Assembly: GCA_037957365.1 (NCBI GenBank)
Contig: JARHVA010004904.1
Span: 1,330,450 to 1,394,449 of the forward strand
Source: Torreya grandis
Taxonomy: Eukaryota; Streptophyta; Pinopsida; Cupressales; Taxaceae
DNA: 64,000 nt
Reading direction: 5' to 3'
Shown here piece after piece: positions 13,729 through 25,859 of this stretch; positions within the stretch are counted from its first letter, which is position 1; each line of letters starts with the position of its first letter. The notes beneath the pieces were generated by a model. The model did not search any database, had not been told where the DNA came from, and saw only the letters and a list, made by a program, of their open reading frames with translations. The position numbers and the translations under genes are program-made.

Positions 13729-14813
13729 TATATGGATGTGCATGGACTTGAATTTGTGAAATATAGTGTTAGATCATGATATAAAAATGTAGATTCAATC
13801 ACATGACTCTCAGAGTGAGCCAAAGGGGTAAGTTTTTCATTGGTGGTCTTCTCATAGGCCTTATCTTAAGATCTTAGGTGGCATGATGAGGAATCATGAT
13901 CGGGTTTGGACAATTATGAGCTCATTTGATCATGTTTAGAGGTATGAAATGTTATTTTAAGTATGTTGGTGAAGTTTGAGATCTTGAGTTGAAGAAGAAA
14001 GCTTAAAAAGTGGATTTGAGGTCTCTCAAGTGCTAAAATGAAGTGTTATAGAATTGAGAAGGATTTTATTATGATTTTTGGCACATGTGACTATTAAATT
14101 GGAATATTATATCTTATGGAGATATGGAAAAAGGTCCTATAAAGTTTTTCCAATAATTACGAGTTGGTTTTCTAGATAGAGATTTATGAACAAATGTTAA
14201 GAATATAAACTAATCTAAAACCCTCCTAAAACCCTCATAATGACCTGATATGGAAGATATTGATGGAAATAGATTATAATGGATTGTATGACTTATTTTT
14301 ATGATTTTATAATGTACTATATTCTCCTAGGTATCTCCATATGGCATTAGTCTATTAGAAGAGTGGAAGTTATAAGAAAACCCTTATTTCTTTGATTTTT
14401 GATGTACCAGGTAGGATTGACTAGGTCAAAACATGAAAATTATTGGAGGATGATGTGTGAGACTTTTATTTTATGTCCATGTAATTTTATGGACTTTAAA
14501 TATGCTAAAATGGTCATGAAAGTTAGCCTATCATTAAAAAGGCCTACTGAGGAAGATAGTGAGAAAACTAGTCATAAGTGAGAATGAGATTCAGGATGAG
14601 TTATCTTGGATTAGGAATGGATATAATTTCATGTGTTTGTTTTTTAAATACCTATAACACATTTAAATATTATTTATATGTTTTGGAGGTAATTGAAACT
14701 ATTGAAAATGTTGTTCACAAGATGACATGTATAGTGAAGATGAGATAATAAAGGTGTAAGGTTGAGAGATTAGTGTACAAGAAAAATATTGTAACTATAC
14801 AATGGTATATTTA

Positions 14814-15061
14814 TTTTTTAAATTTAAATAATTATATAATAGGATAATACACATGAATCATATGAATCTAAAGTGATCACATAGGTGCTGAAAGTCATAT
14901 TCATCATGACTGGTCCATAAGATAGAATGGCAATGCTTTTTTTAAGTTTAAATAATTATATAATAGGATAATACACATGAATCATATGTATATAAAGTGA
15001 TCACATAGGTATTGAAATTCATATTCATCATGACTGGTCCATAAGACAGAATGGCAGTGCT
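14814..15061 (+). repeat. 124-bp tandem duplication in 5' LTR of B
   Basis: Two units of about 124 bp (14814-14937 and 14938-15061) share long identical runs such as ATAATAGGATAATACACATG. The 3' LTR has a single equivalent, so the duplication arose after the element inserted. Confidence 0.85.
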
Positions 15062-15259
15062 AAGTATGCAAGATGGAGTGATGAATTTGAGACATTATAT
15101 CATGATTTATTGTATATATTAAACATTTTTATGTTTTTTTGGATATAAATTACCTATAAATTATTAATATAAGGTTGATATTTAGTATAATAAGTTGAAA
15201 TATGGAATCCAAAATGGCTTGTCTAGTTGAGCAAGAATTGCAAAAGAGATGGTCAACAA

Positions 15260-15278
15260 ATTGGTATGCAAGACCAAT
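15260..15278. other. hairpin motif in 5' LTR of B
   Basis: This is a copy of the ATTGGTCTGCAAGACCAAT palindrome with one mismatch. Outer arms GTCAAC and GTTGAC flank it and would extend the stem. The 3' LTR counterpart near 20800 keeps GTCAAC and GTTGGC, which still pair through a G-T wobble. Confidence 0.55.
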
Positions 15279-16840
15279 GGTTGACACTAGATATTGTGAT
15301 ATATTTATTAGATGATGTTATATAGGTAAAATAATAAATATTAATTTGAATTATATGTCTTTAAATTATCCTTATAGGAGTTGAAAACAAACATTCTTTA
15401 GGACCGAGTTTTGGAGCATTCAGGCAATTTTATATGTGTTAGTAAGATTGATGCTTATAAGTCATTATGCCTAATTTGGAATTGTAAAAATAATGTGATG
15501 ATGTTATATATAATACATGTGATATTATAAATTAATATGGCGTGTTGGAAGTTCCTATACTAATGTTTGAGGTCAAATTGCTAATGACTGGGTTCTGAAC
15601 AAATTGCTAGTTTTGAGTGAGCCTTTTGATGAGGTGTTCCCAAGTATTTAGAGCCTAAGTAATGGATTATAATGAGTTTAAAGATGAACCTAATGTCATG
15701 AATTTTTAATACATATGTTAATTGTGTTTATAATTTATTTCTATAGGTTGTTTGAGATTCATCTTGGAAGACAATGTTTTTGGGGTAATTAGGCCTAATA
15801 GGTCTTTAAGGCCTAATAGTGATTTCAAGGTATGAGAAATTTTTTTGTGACTTATTGATAATGTATAAAGTTATTTTAGGTTTAAAAATTAGTGTTTTAA
15901 AGTTTTTATTTCTTTGGTGAGGACCATATGATCCATAGAGGTTTAAGTTATTCTGTGAAAAGGATAGACCTAATTGCAATTAGATCTTTAAGTAGGCCTA
16001 AAAGAAGAAAGAGGTCTAAGTGAGTTTTGATGAAATAATGGTGATATTATTTTTGTTTATTAATATGTGTAACATGTAATAAGACATGTTTTTTTATTTA
16101 ACCTAATGAATTAATGTATTGTCCAACCAAGAGTGTAAGTGATCTAGTGATTGTATTTATATAAGGCCTAATTAGCATAATTTGGTGTGTAGTAGATAAG
16201 ACACCTATGAGAGAATGATAGGGAATATTATGAAGGATAAATAGGAATTTAATATCACCATAATATAATATAGATACTATTATTAACATATAATATAGTT
16301 TTTTCATGTGGATGTCAAGGTCAGTTGACCTAATAAGCCTAGTAAGAGGCATACTGAGTGAGGAAGCCTAGAAGGTTGTTTGAGAGAGATAGAAGAGTGT
16401 GAAGAGAAAAAAAAGGTGATCATCATCAGTTGAGTGATAAAAAGTGTCCAAATTTGATAAAATTTTCCAAATGGCTGATTTGGTGCTTAGTCACCTAGGT
16501 GGTTGGTGCCTTCTTGTAAGTTGGTGTTTGTTAAAGGACTAGTTGAATTGGTGCTTGACTAATGAGGGGTTGGTGCTCTTTTTGGGGTTGATGCCTCATT
16601 AAATCTTGATTAATTTATTATAGGAATATATTACAAGATATTTTGTAGTGATTTTTATCCCCCATGAGGGTTTTCCACATATCTCTTATGTTCATATGTT
16701 GTATGATTATGTGGATGCTTGTTTATGCATTGGTTGATGTATGTGTTTGAATGAATGCTTCATGAATGATCGGTGAAATTGAAGGATTATTTTAAGGGCA
16801 CTAATTCACCCCCACTTTAAATGTATTTAATTCTAAAATT

Positions 16841-16852
16841 TGGTATCAGAGT
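16841..16852 (+). other. primer-binding site of element B
   Basis: TGGTATCAGAG follows the 5' LTR at once and is complementary to the 3' end of plant initiator tRNA-Met, the usual minus-strand primer of Copia and many Gypsy elements. The twelfth base is T instead of the usual C. Confidence 0.85.
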
Positions 16853-16899
16853 AGGTCCTTTGTATAAGCTTGATAGTTTTAAGGTGACCTTTGAAGCAC

Positions 16900-17400
16900 A
16901 AGATGTCTACGCAACTAAGGAAAGAGAATTAGGGGTTGAGATTTATGGTCATGGTTCTTGAGAAATAGGTATGTATCTATAAGACTAAGTTGGATAATGA
17001 ATCAAAAAAATATGAGATGAATATTAAATATCTTAAGGATCAATTAGGGGTTGCAAACACAAGTCTAAGATCAAGAGAAGAAGAGTGCAAGAATTTCAAG
17101 ATAGATATGGAGTAACTCATAGTCAAGTTTAGCCATAGAGAAAAAGGATTAAAAAAAGGTCTCAAGGGATGAGAATTCATGGAACTATGTAATGAGAATA
17201 AATTGGTCAAAATGAGGTTAAAGTTATCATCAGGAAAAAGGTCTGAGTGATGTTGTTTGTTACTATTATCATCAAGCTGGTCATATTGTTAGATTCTATC
17301 CAATTGGAGTAAGTAGGTCCTCAAGATATGTCAAGGGAAATGGAGCTCTTAAAGTACAAAAGAAGGTTCAATTATTTGTGTGAAAACCAAAAATATTCAA
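16900..17400 (+). pseudogene. decayed gag-like coiled coil and zinc knuckle
   Basis: A frame with several in-frame stops reads a charged, heptad-like stretch containing EMNIKYLKDQLG and REEECKNFK, typical of the coiled-coil segment in Copia-type gag. In another frame at about 17258-17299 it reads C-Y-Y-Y-H-Q-A-G-H-I-V-R-F-Y. The spacing is exactly that of a C-x2-C-x4-H-x4-C zinc knuckle in which the second and last cysteines have become tyrosine (TGT to TAT). The protein would have coated genomic RNA in a virus-like particle. It is now non-functional. Family assignment is an inference from pattern and position. Confidence 0.5.
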
Positions 17401-17837
17401 AGTTGATCATATTGATCCTAAGAGTTAAGATGGACTCTCTGTTATGGTAAAACAAGGATCAGAACTGAAGGAGTGTCAAGAGCATGTGTTATTTGCATAT
17501 GTTGACAAGTTAGTCAAAGAGAAGAAGGATGACAAGGAAGATAAGACAAGTGTTTTAGTTAATCCCAAATGGGTTCTAAATACAAACTATTAGTATCATG
17601 ATTACAAGGTGGCTAAGAAGAGTGGATTGGACATCTAGGAATGTCCTAAATTTATGTTGTTCTAGTATCCTATAGAAGAGGGTGACTCCATTAAGCTTCA
17701 TGGAGACACTCATAAACTAGTGGAATCATGGTGGTTTCTTGGTCTGAGGGGGATATTTTTAAATTATTCATGAGATCAAATAGTAATTTTATATGCCAAG
17801 AAGATCTATAGCAGTCATGAAGAAATTTGAGTTATGG

Positions 17838-17856
17838 ATTGGTCTGCAAGACCAAT
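17838..17856. other. perfect palindrome, element B internal
   Basis: ATTGGTCTGCAAGACCAAT has perfect 8-bp arms and a GCA loop. It is the best-preserved copy of a motif that recurs in both LTRs and at 18226-18244. Confidence 0.8.
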
Positions 17857-18225
17857 GTGTTCATGAAGACAGTTGGTTGTGATCCTAATCTATGTTGAGG
17901 TTTGGAATTAGTTTCAAAATCTTGTTGAAGGTGGTTAAATATTTAATAATGTGATTTTACTATATTATTTTTATAGTTAGTTTTGGTGATGATGTAGGTG
18001 GTTGAGCATATGACATGATTGTCATGTAATGAGGGGTTTAAGACTCCATGGAACAGTAAGACCTAGAAGATATTTCATGAAGTGAATGAACTTGTAAAGA
18101 CTTATGAAATTAAAAAAACATTAGATAGAGTATATTGAAATGAATCATAAGGAATTGAAGTGATCTAGGTGATCAAGAAAATTTATACAGTGCTCTATTT
18201 GTCTTAACAGTCAAGTGGAACATAG

Positions 18226-18244
18226 ATTGGTTTTCAAAACTAAT
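18226..18244. other. hairpin motif, second internal copy
   Basis: ATTGGTTTTCAAAACTAAT has 9-bp arms paired with one G-T wobble and a one-base centre at DNA level. It shares the ATTGG...CTAAT outline of the motif at 17838. Confidence 0.55.
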
Positions 18245-18930
18245 GTGAACATTAGAGAAAAGTTATCTATGATAATAGAGATAATCTAAGGATCATTAAA
18301 AAGAATTTTAAAATGATATATATTCATTAATAAAGATCACAAAGATATGAGATTGAAAATCGTAGTGAAACCATGAAAATCCAGTGAGTGTAAGGTGACT
18401 ATAGAGTTGGTTTTTTTGAATGAGTATTTTGAGTATGATCAATTGGTTTCAATCATGTCAAATACAAGGCAAGCAATAGTATGTTTTGATTTCATCTAAA
18501 AATGGTATACATGGTGTTATGGGGAGTATGTGTCTAAGATGATTTCTAGTTTCCTTATTCCTATGTGTTGAGTTGTTATTTATTGAAGATGCTTGGCATT
18601 ACTAAAAAGATGCTTTGTTAAATTGGGATTTATTTCTTTAATTATTGCTAGATATCAAACAAGGAGAGTGAGGTTCATGTGTTTGAGGTATGCATAAGAT
18701 TAAGGGTAGCATGGTTGAGTCCTTATATTATTTTTTCTCCTATTTGGTTGATTAGAGGAAGATTGATCTTGTTTGAGGAGAAAGCATGTTTCATGTCTAA
18801 GGATTAGATAGTAGTATTGTCAATGATGGCCCCTTGTCATTAATGTCAAAGGGGGAGAAAGACCAGATTGGGGGAGATCCAACTTGGTGAGATGAGAATG
18901 ATCTATTTTGTTAGAGTGTTTGTCATCAAT

Positions 18931-18945
18931 GACAAAGGGGGAAAT
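18931..18945 (+). other. polypurine tract of element B
   Basis: The segment GACAAAGGGGGAAAT lies directly upstream of the 3' LTR, the position of the plus-strand primer in LTR retrotransposons. Confidence 0.7.
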
Positions 18946-21900
18946 TTTTTATGTATGTTCCTATTTTTGTGTTGAAACATTGATGTTGTCATTGATGTCA
19001 AAGGTAATTAAGTGTCATTGATGTCCTGAAGGTGCTTGTGTAAAGAAGAATGGTATATTAATCTAAGAAATAATTAGAAAGAGAGTATTTATTGTGTTTA
19101 GGTACTTGTTATTATTATATCATTATTGACCAAGTTCATAAGAATTAAGTCTTTATGGATAAGGTGTATTGTAAAGCCTAGTCTTTTCTAAGTGAAGGCA
19201 TGGCTAGTTCAGTCTTGGTAGGAAACCTATATGGTTTGAGAAGTCTTGGTCAAAGGAGAATGATGGGAGATGTTGTGGAGTCTATCTCATAGGTTTGGAG
19301 AAGATTTATGAGCTACAAAATGTGTCTTGAATATCTAAAACTGGTATGGTGCTTAGTAGGTCTATTTGATGAACTAGTTATTAAGCATGGATATGGCTTA
19401 TTGTAGCATGATGATGATGATGATATAGATGTGTATGGACTTGAATTTTTGAAATAAAGTGTTAAATATTGAGATAAAAATGTATATTAAGTCACATGAC
19501 TCTTAGAATGAGCCAAAGGGGTAAGTTCTTCATTGGTGGTCTTCTCATAGACCTTGTCTTAAGACCCTAGGTGGCATGATGAGGCATTGTGATCGGATTT
19601 GGAGGCTTGTGAGATCATGTGAGCATGGTTTTAGATATGAAATGTTGTTTCAAGTGTGTTGGTAAAGTTTAAGGTCTTGATATGAATAATAAATCTTAAA
19701 AAGTGAATTTGAGGTCTCTTAAGTGCTAGAATGAAGTGTTGCAAACCCAAGAAGGATTTTATTATTCTTATTGGAACATATGAATATTTAATGGGAATTT
19801 GAGATATTAGGGAGAGATGTAAAAGGGTAATATTAATGTTTTAAAATCATTATGAGTTAGTTTTAGGGATAAAGCTTAATGAACAAATGTTAAAAATGAA
19901 AACTAGTCTAAAACCCTCATAATGACCCAATATGGAAGATATTGATGGAAATGGACCTAAACGGATTGGATGGAATATTTTTATGATTGGATAATGTACT
20001 ATACTCTCTTATTTATCTTAAGTGTAATTTTTCTATCATAAGAGTGAGTGAAAGCTATAGGAAAACACTTGTTTCTCAAAATTTTAATGTAGTAGGTAGG
20101 GTTGACTAGGTAAAAGCATGAAAATGATTAAAGGATCATGTGTGAGACTTTAATTTTGTGTATATGTAAGTTTATAAGAAGTTTATAGACTTAAAATATG
20201 CTAAATTGGTCATAGAATTTGGCCTATTGCTAAAAAGGCCTAGTGAGGACTATAGTGAGAAAATCAAGTAGAAGTGAGAATGAGATTAGGGATGAGTTGT
20301 CATGGATTAGGAATGGATCCAATTACATGGGGTTGCATTTCAAGACCTATAACACATTTACATATTGGTTATATGTTTTTTAGGTCATTGAAAATATTAT
20401 TAACAAGATGACCTATTTAGTGAAGATGAGATAGTGAAGGTGTAAGGTTGAGAGATTAGTCTGCAAGACCAATATTATCACTAGACCATGGTATATTTAT
20501 TTGTGAAAGTTACATTATTATCTCATATTATCATCAAAATTCTCTAAAATTTCTCACACAAGTGCTAAAATTCATATTAATCATGATTAGTCTACAAGGT
20601 AGAATGGCAGTGCAAAGTATGCAAGATGGAGTGATGAGTTTGAGATGCTATATCATGAGTTAATGTATATAGTGCACATGTTGATGTTTTTTGGGATATA
20701 AATTACCTATAAATTATCTATATATTTTTTATATTTAGTATAAGAATTTGAAATATAGAAGACAAAATGGCTTGTCTGGCTAAACAATTGTGAAAGAGAT
20801 GGTCAACAAATTAGTTTGCAAGATAAATGGTTGGCACTAGATATTGTTATATATATATTTTAATATTTTATATATTTAAAATAGGAAATATCAATGTGAA
20901 TTAAAATTATTTTAAGTTTTCTTATAGTATTTTAAAATAACATTCCTCAGGATTGAGTTTTGGAGCATTCAAGCAATTTTCTATGTGTTAGTAAGATCGA
21001 TGCTCTTGAGTCATTATCCCTAGTTTGGACATATACCAATACTGTGATGATTATATATATATTAAATGTGATATTATAAATAAATATGGAGTGTTATAAA
21101 GTTCCTATAATTATTCTTGAGGTCAAATTGCTAGTGACTGGGTTCTGAGCAAATTGACAGTTTTGAGTGAGCCTTTTGATGAGGTATTCTTGAGAATTTG
21201 GAGCCTAAGTGATGGATTATAATGAGTTTTATGATGACCATGAGGTAATTAATTTTAAATACATATTTTTATGATTCCTATAATGTGTTTCTATAGGTTT
21301 TTTGAGTTTCATCTTTGAAGACAATGTTTTTGGGGTAATTAGGCCTAGTAAGTCTTTAAGGCCTAATGGTGATCTCAAGGTATGAGAAAAGGATTTGTAA
21401 ATTATTTAGAATGTATAAATTTATTTTAGTTTTATATATAAGTGTTTAAAATGTTTTATTTATTTGGTGAGGGACATCTGAGCCATAGAGGCTCAATTTA
21501 TTCCGTGGAAAGGATAGACCTAATTGCAATTAGGTTTCTAAGTAGGCCTAAAAGAAGAAAGAGGTCTAAGTGAGTTTTGAAAACCTAATGGTGATATTAT
21601 TTTGATTGATTAATATGTATAAAATTCAATAATAATTTTTTTATGATTTAACCTAATGGATTAATGTATTATCTGACTAAGAGTGTAAGTGATCTAGTGA
21701 TTTATATTTATATAAGGCCTAATTAGCCTAATTTAGTGTATAGTAGAGAAGACACCTATGAATGAATAAGAAGTAAGGTTTTGAAGGAGAATGAGGAATT
21801 TAAGACCATAACAGGAGAGGAAATATACTATGATGAACATATAATATAGTTGATTCATGTGGATGTCAAGGTTAGTTGACCTAATACACCTAGTAAGAGG

Positions 21901-22389
21901 CATATTGAGTGAGGAAGCCTAAAAGGCTATTTGAGAGAGATAAAAGAGTGTGAGGAGAAAATGAAAGTTATGATCATCATTTTATTGAGGAAAAAGTGTC
22001 CAAAGGTGATCATAGGTTCTAGGTGGATGATTTGGTGTTGAGTTACCTAGGGGCTTGGTGCCTCCTTTCAAGTTAGTGCTTGTTAATGTATTAGTTGCAT
22101 TGGTGCTTGACTAGTAAGGGGTTGGTGCTCCTTGTGGGTTTGATGCCTCACTAAATATTGATTCATTTATTTTAGGATTTTATTCCAAGATGTGTTTCAA
22201 TGTGTTTTATCCCTGATGAGGGTTTCCCACATATCTCTTATGTTTTTATGTTGTATGCTTATGTGGATGTTTTTTTATGCATTAGTTGATGTATATGTTT
22301 AAATTAATGCTTCATGAATGATAAAAAATTTGGATGCTTATTTTAAGGGAAATGATTCACCTCCCACATCAGTGTCTATGATTCCAATA
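18946..22389 (+). mobile_element. 3' LTR of element B (about 3.4 kb)
   Basis: Homologous to 13233-16838, with the start aligned by the shared TATGTTCCTATT segment. It lacks the 124-bp tandem duplication of the 5' copy. Degenerate hairpin motifs occur near 20456, 20590 and 20800. The end is placed where the alignment stops, next to the TAAT duplication. Confidence 0.8.
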
Positions 22390-23581
22390 GTAATCAGATT
22401 AAATTTAAGTAATCACTTCAGTCTTATGTGTAGTGGGTTTAGTAGTGTTGTAAAATTTTATATTTGCTTAGAAGTGGGACTAGTATGCTTATCATTTAGT
22501 TGTGTAGCTAAAACAATTATATTGACCTCATTATTACCTTGTAACTTAGGAATACCATTGGCCTTAGGTTTTAATGTTGTTTTTACCTAATATTTAGATG
22601 TAGTAGATGTGGAAGAAATAAATGTATATTTTAACATAATGGCATCTATAATTTTAACCTCAGTTTTGCATAACACATGAAATAAATCATAAAATGAGTT
22701 ATATTCATTAAACATGACTTTGGCCTTGATTTGGATGATAAAAATATTGGATAGTATAGTTTTATGTTCACCATCATAAAGTTGATGTGTCATTTTGGTA
22801 ATCATGGATTTAAATTTAAGCACATAGTAAATAGTGATTTTATTAATTCCTTATTTGATTTGAGAAACTAGAGAAAATATAACATTTCAAATAATGTTTA
22901 TCAAAAAATTCACTAGTAAGAGTTCAATCAGGGCATGCAATTTATTAGTGGATCCCATAGGTAAGGAATAAAACTAATCTAGGGCATATCCCATGAAACT
23001 CTTAGGGAATAGATTTTTCACAAGCAATTGATCATGTTGAGAACTTATAAAATATGAAAATAAATATTTGATATGTTGATATGGATCCCCATTTCCACTA
23101 AATGTTGTAAAATTAGGAACATGAAAGATGGAGGAAAGGGGTGAACAATGAATTTTTGAGCCAAAGGGTTGTGTAATATGTCATAAAATGAAACCACATG
23201 GATATGTTTTCTAGATGTTTAAGATAATTGTAAAATTTTCATCCTTGTGTCATTAAGTTTTTGGTGCAATGCCATATTAATAGATTTACCACTAGTTATA
23301 TAGTTGACATTAGTGTGTGTATGTGTACCTAACTTTGAATTATTAACATTTACAAATGAGGCATAATTGGTTTTGCGACTATGACCAAGAGTAATATAAT
23401 GAATATATGACTTAATTGGAGGCACATTAGTCTTAAGGTTAGTAGGTGGATCCATATAAGTGTTAGGGATAGAAGCATTAACATTAAGGGGTGTTGTAGC
23501 ACTAGATTGAGGCATAGGGGGATTAGTATGATAATTGGTACTAGCCTCACCACCTAATATATAAAGAGTATAACCATCCAA
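22390..23581 (-). pseudogene. Gypsy gag pseudogene (element H)
   Basis: The minus strand encodes a decayed retrotransposon gag (PF03732-type capsid). An N-terminal Pro/Asn/Thr-rich segment starts at 23581. The capsid core follows, with FTTFSGNGDPYQHIKYLF, LFPKSFMGYALD, FYSLPMGS and FKSMITKMTHQL in order, then AKVMFNEYNSF. At least four stops interrupt the core; one replaces the Trp expected after ALD and another a Gln expected after QIK, both explicable by C-to-T or G-to-A change. Gag would form the virus-like particle shell. Its C-terminal part lies at 13100-13232, separated by element B. No polymerase was found for this element. Confidence 0.8.
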
Positions 23582-25485
23582 TAGAGGTTTATTAGGAAAA
23601 ATCTCATTAATAATAAGTTTTGTCTAATTTTAAATTATTATAATAAATACTCCACACATCTAGGTTTTTCTCAATCATAAATATAGAACTAAAAAGGGTT
23701 GCAACTCTACATAGATCAAGCTCTTAAACATATTTAGGATCACCATAATTTTTAGTGTCACTATTATAACTTGAAGGGGTAAAAAGGGTTATATATCAAT
23801 AATATATTATTTCATAACACTTATATCAACCATAAAAGGATTACCATCATAAGTAGTATACACGGATTACAAACTATGTTAACAAATAAAGCTCAAACCA
23901 AAAAATAAGTTTTTAAACAAAAAGGAACAAAACCTAGGTAATATCAAAAGATATATGAAATCAATAACCAAAGGTGCAAGTAACTAATTATAAAATTAAA
24001 TATAATCATTAATCATAAATAGGAAAATGAAAGGTATGGTTTGACCAAGCATGTAATATGTTACCCTAGTTTTTTTTTACACAAAATAAGAACAAACATG
24101 TTGAAAATGATTATATATAAACATACATAACTAAAATATAGAATTATAAAATACTTAAGATGGATATATACATAAAATAATCCAAAATTTCAAAAACATA
24201 AGTTAAAGTAATTCAATGAATTGACAAAGAAGTTAAGATACATATGGGCCTTGACTATTATGTAAGTCTGAAAATGTATGCTAAATTTGTTGATTATTTT
24301 TAAGTTGTCCTAAATTTATATACCTATGTTATTATATAAGATGAAACCATAGTTATATATGAATATCCTATACATTCCTTGAGTCAACAAGTCCAACATG
24401 TTGATCCTATATTTGTGACACTGATAATGTCTCTATAGGTTTCATACTCTAAATTTTTGGGGTATTTATGTCTTCCTTATTATGACTATACCTTCACTTT
24501 GAATATGTGTAAGGAAAATTATGTCTTAATAATGGATTTACGTAACCATTGAAGAAGCCTTAAAAACTAGGTATCTTGTATATGTAGAATTAGACTTCCA
24601 CATAGTTTTTAAATGTGTGGATTGAATATCTCAAGTAAGGGTTGAAACCTCTTCTTCCATATAAGTGATTAATGTAAATATTGAATTAAAATTACCCTCC
24701 TTTTTTATAAGGTAATGTGTCTATAGACCAAGATAGATAAGTTTCACAAGTGTGTAGTATTATGAAACACAAATTTAATGGATAATATTGGCTCTAGGCT
24801 TGATTCTTGGTGTGATGGATACTCTCTCTATTGACTCTTTTTATTTATCTTTAGTCCTTCATTATTTTTTGTGGATTGTAAATACCTTATATATATAGGA
24901 TGATTTAAGATGGAATATAATGCACTAAATAGAGACTCATATGGGGTTATGGCCATCCTATAAATTGGTTAACATATAAAATATTTATGAATAATTAAAA
25001 TTGAGAATAGAAAATTAAAATAAGGTTTTTGTGCCGAATTTGGGTGTTTATAGTAATCAAATATATAAATGTTAAATAAAATCTAAAAAACTAGAAAAAT
25101 AATCATGAAACCTTATGAATAAAGGCATGTTAACTATAATAATGAAGGGGTTCACCAATTTGTTTTATATTTTAAGTATTTATTAGCGAAAAAAATATAA
25201 AAGTAATACACTAGTAAGATATACAATTTAAATATGTAAAATAGTATTTTTAGATTTACTATAGTGGTTAAAAATGATAAACATGCCATATTTAAACATT
25301 GAAAATAGTAATAGACTATATTAAAAGTAAAATATTTAGAACAGTCACACCTTTATGATTTATATAATTCTAAGTGAAAATATAGATTATGTAGCCTTAT
25401 AACTGATAGTGTATAAAATTTGAAGTGTTGATTGTGCATGGATGAGATCAACATCTGTATTGTTCATGCCCTAGATGGTACTTTT
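23582..25485. other. AT-rich DNA upstream of the element H gag
   Basis: This could hold the 5' untranslated region and LTR of element H (minus orientation), but I find no repeated partner, primer site or conserved hairpin. No coding motif. Confidence 0.45.
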
Positions 25486-25625
25486 GGTCACCTATTTTAT
25501 TCAAATATTTTGCTTGAGACATCATTCCTATAGATAAAACAAAGGAATAATTCATCACAAGTGTATTAATAGTCATAGAAAGGTTTGGAACTTAATTGAA
25601 TTATGGAGTAGGATGTCTAATAATA

Positions 25626-25627
<2 letters not shown>

Positions 25628-25687
<60 letters not shown>
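25628..25687. repeat. CT dinucleotide microsatellite, copy 1
   Basis: About 30 TC units, followed by an imperfect pyrimidine-rich tail to about 25855. It generates spurious Ser/Leu-repeat open frames that are not genes. Confidence 0.98.
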
Positions 25688-25689
<2 letters not shown>

Positions 25690-25859
25690 CCTGCCCCTCT
25701 ACTTCCATGTTTTACTTCCCCTTATCCCTCTCTCCCTTTCTTTATGTCTCCATATATTTCCATTTCACTCTCTCTACCAATCCCTCTCTCCATATTTCTC
25801 CATCTCACCCTACCTGGTCACCCTCTCTTTCCCCATCTCCCCCTCTCACTCTCTTTGTC

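Larger units (their letters stand above)
13233..16838 (+). mobile_element. 5' LTR of element B (about 3.6 kb)
   Basis: It begins TGTTGAGG and ends just before the primer-binding site. It aligns with 18946-22389 along its length, with many C/T and G/A differences and small gaps. Part of the length difference comes from a 124-bp tandem duplication found only here (14814-15061). It contains a GAT microsatellite and several copies of an imperfect hairpin based on ATTGGTCTGCAAGACCAAT. No protein motif was seen; several chance frames occur. Confidence 0.85.
17400..18930 (+). other. non-coding internal region of element B
   Basis: No protease, reverse transcriptase or integrase motif is visible. 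The stretch carries two copies of the B hairpin motif and ends at the purine tract before the 3' LTR. Confidence 0.6.
13233..22389 (+). mobile_element. LTR retrotransposon B (LARD / gag-only type)
   Basis: Two long, clearly homologous LTRs (13233-16838 and 18946-22389) flank only about 2.1 kb of internal DNA. A tRNA-Met-type primer site follows the 5' LTR and a purine tract precedes the 3' LTR. Flanking TAAT (13229-13232 and 22391-22394; five-base version TTAAT/GTAAT) is the likely target duplication. The internal part keeps a decayed gag-like coiled coil and zinc knuckle but no polymerase, so the element depended on enzymes from elsewhere. This fits large retrotransposon derivatives or gag-only elements. 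It interrupts the gag of element H. Confidence 0.85.

Noticed and set aside
22318..22590. 90-codon plus-strand frame
   Set aside because: It is antisense to the gag pseudogene of element H and crosses the end of element B.
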